Assembly (NCBI GenBank): GCA_004295055.1
Contig: SHNJ01000030.1
Location: forward strand, 1-64,000
Reading direction: 5' to 3'
Length of the DNA: 64,000 nt
Origin: Alphaproteobacteria bacterium
Lineage (GTDB): Bacteria > Pseudomonadota > Alphaproteobacteria > SHNJ01
Every line of letters begins with the position of its first letter. Position 1 is the stretch's first letter. A program made the translations under genes and the position numbers. Of the stretch, positions 62,925 through 64,000 are shown piece after piece. The notes under the pieces are model-generated. The model did no database searches. It saw nothing but the letters and a program-made list of their open reading frames with translations, and had not been told where the DNA came from.

Positions 62925-64000
62925 ATGCAAACGCTCAATTTCAAAACGCCGATTCGCCAGTCTTTGATTGCCGCTGGCGTCATGTTTTTGCTGGCGTTGC
63001 CAATTATCGGATTTAAATTGGAAGAATCGGATGCTGGCTTGATATTGATGACGCGATTTGATTGGGTGTGGCAATCGGTATTCGCTGCGTTTGCGCTGAC
63101 TTATCTGGCGGCAATCACCGGGCAATATATGGGCCGCCGCCATGCATCTTCTGATGCGGTCAAAATTGCCATTCAAAAAATTCAAAGCAATGGATTGTGG
63201 GTCGGGCTGCTCGCCGTCATTGGCGCAGTAGTTTTGCCATTTCTGCCATTTGCCGACCGGTATGTGATTGATCTTGCCACCACCATTTTGATTTATATCA
63301 TGCTGGGGTGGGGGCTTAATATTGTGGTTGGCTTGGCGGGATTGCTCGACCTTGGCTATGTCGCATTCTATGCCATCGGTGCTTATGCCTATGCGCTGTG
63401 CGCGGAATATTTGGGTCTGTCATTTTGGCAATGTTTGCCGATATCCGCGATTGCCGCCGTGTTATTCAGTCTGTTGATTGGCGGACCGGTATTGCGGTTG
63501 CGAGGAGATTATTTGGCGATCGTTACGTTGGGATTTGGCGAGATTTTGCGGATTATTCTGATCAATTGGCAGAATTTTACCCATGGCCCCAATGGCGTGA
63601 CTGGCATTCCGCGGCCAAATTTCTTTGGTCTGATATTTGCACGCGAGGCTCCGGAAGGCACTCAAACATTCCATCAATTTTTTAATTTGGAATATAACAC
63701 CGAACATCGCTTGATTTATCTTTATTTCCTGATTCTGATTCTGGCTTTGCTGACCAATTTTGTGGCTATGCGCTTGCGGCGTTTGCCATTGGGCCGGGCG
63801 TGGGAAGCGATAAAACAAGATGAGATTGCCTGCAAGGCGCTTGGTATAAATCCGGCCAGCATTAAATTATCCGCCTATGCGATTGGCGCGTTGCTGGCGG
63901 GAATAGCCGGCGCGTTTTTTGCCACGCGCCAAGGGTTCATCAGCCCGGAAAGTTTCAGTTTCTCGGAAACTGCGATCATTGTGGCAATTGTCGTGTTGGC
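62925..64000 (+). CDS. livM: Branched-chain amino acid ABC transporter permease LivM (cut by window edge)
   Basis: The first 358 codons are visible and the gene runs off the right end. The protein has an N-terminal extension with several membrane segments before the LivM core: GWGLNIVVGLAGLLDLGYVA, LRLRGDYLAIVTLGFGEILR, and RRLPLGRAWEAIKQDEIACK with the EAA-type loop, then ALGINPASIKLSAYAIGALL. It partners LivH, and the genes for the ATP-binding subunits (livG, livF) probably follow outside the window. The start ATG at 62925 is two bases after livH. Confidence 0.93.
   Translation, partial: MQTLNFKTPIRQSLIAAGVMFLLALPIIGFKLEESDAGLILMTRFDWVWQSVFAAFALTYLAAITGQYMGRRHASSDAVKIAIQKIQSNGLWVGLLAVIGAVVLPFLPFADRYVIDLATTILIYIMLGWGLNIVVGLAGLLDLGYVAFYAIGAYAYALCAEYLGLSFWQCLPISAIAAVLFSLLIGGPVLRLRGDYLAIVTLGFGEILRIILINWQNFTHGPNGVTGIPRPNFFGLIFAREAPEGTQTFHQFFNLEYNTEHRLIYLYFLILILALLTNFVAMRLRRLPLGRAWEAIKQDEIACKALGINPASIKLSAYAIGALLAGIAGAFFATRQGFISPESFSFSETAIIVAIVVL

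Overview
The window is a dense, moderate-GC stretch of an alphaproteobacterial chromosome. Evidence for the class: a mitochondrial-type complex I accessory subunit (NDUFS4 family), the Pcm-like/rhodanese/TolC/PopZ(DUF2497) gene string, DUF2794 and DUF1467 genes, gatCAB, and the order nuoJKLMN-birA-coaX-rnj-DUF1467. A flagellin start, a small rod-like protein and an O-GlcNAc-transferase-like cluster show a flagellated cell. I cannot place it below class; a Rhodospirillales- or Micavibrio-like lineage is a guess.

Layout. 1-7447: the start of a flagellin gene (minus strand) faces a five-gene plus-strand operon of two TPR/GT41 glycosyltransferases, an SDR epimerase, a left-handed beta-helix acyltransferase-like protein and an FkbM methyltransferase. 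This is most simply read as a flagellin glycosylation locus. 7629-9892: two unrecognised genes, one membrane-anchored and one secreted and cysteine-rich, the second behind a palindromic operator-like array. 9965-13444: gatCAB on the minus strand with G-rich inverted repeats in its spacers. 13528-17670: ruvX, a small secreted protein, a DUF192 protein, tRNA-Pro, the NDUFS4-like subunit, alkD, an MFS transporter and tRNA-Arg. 17737-19810: an XRE-S24 repressor facing a stand-alone S24-like protein without the catalytic serine, then small unknown genes and a candidate sRNA. 19773-23711: nudF-sseA-metC, sixA, a flagellar rod-like small protein, tRNA-Asn and tRNA-Cys. 23856-28666: pcm-like, rhodanese, tolC, popZ, a methyltransferase and a PEP-CTERM-type surface protein. 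28756-38490: alaS, rlmE, a small-protein pair, guaB, rsmB, guaA and an unknown gene. 38552-44509: DUF2794, a thioredoxin-like protein, yfgM-bamB-der and two tandem paralogues of unknown role. 44641-54509: nuoJKLMN, birA, coaX, rnj, DUF1467 and a small exported protein. 54511-64000: pentapeptide-repeat protein, a PAS histidine kinase, a soluble-type lytic transglycosylase, dapA-smpB, a MarR regulator, livH and a truncated livM.

Most of the window is housekeeping. The accessory interest lies in the flagellin modification locus, the repressor/pseudo-repressor pair, the tandem paralogues that share 78 identical bases, the operator-like palindrome before the secreted cysteine-rich protein, the small-protein pair at 32801-33164, and several families of palindromic repeats. 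Two of those repeats are homologous ~105-bp elements that each begin exactly at the 3' end of a tRNA gene. No rRNA, CRISPR array, insertion sequence or prophage was seen.
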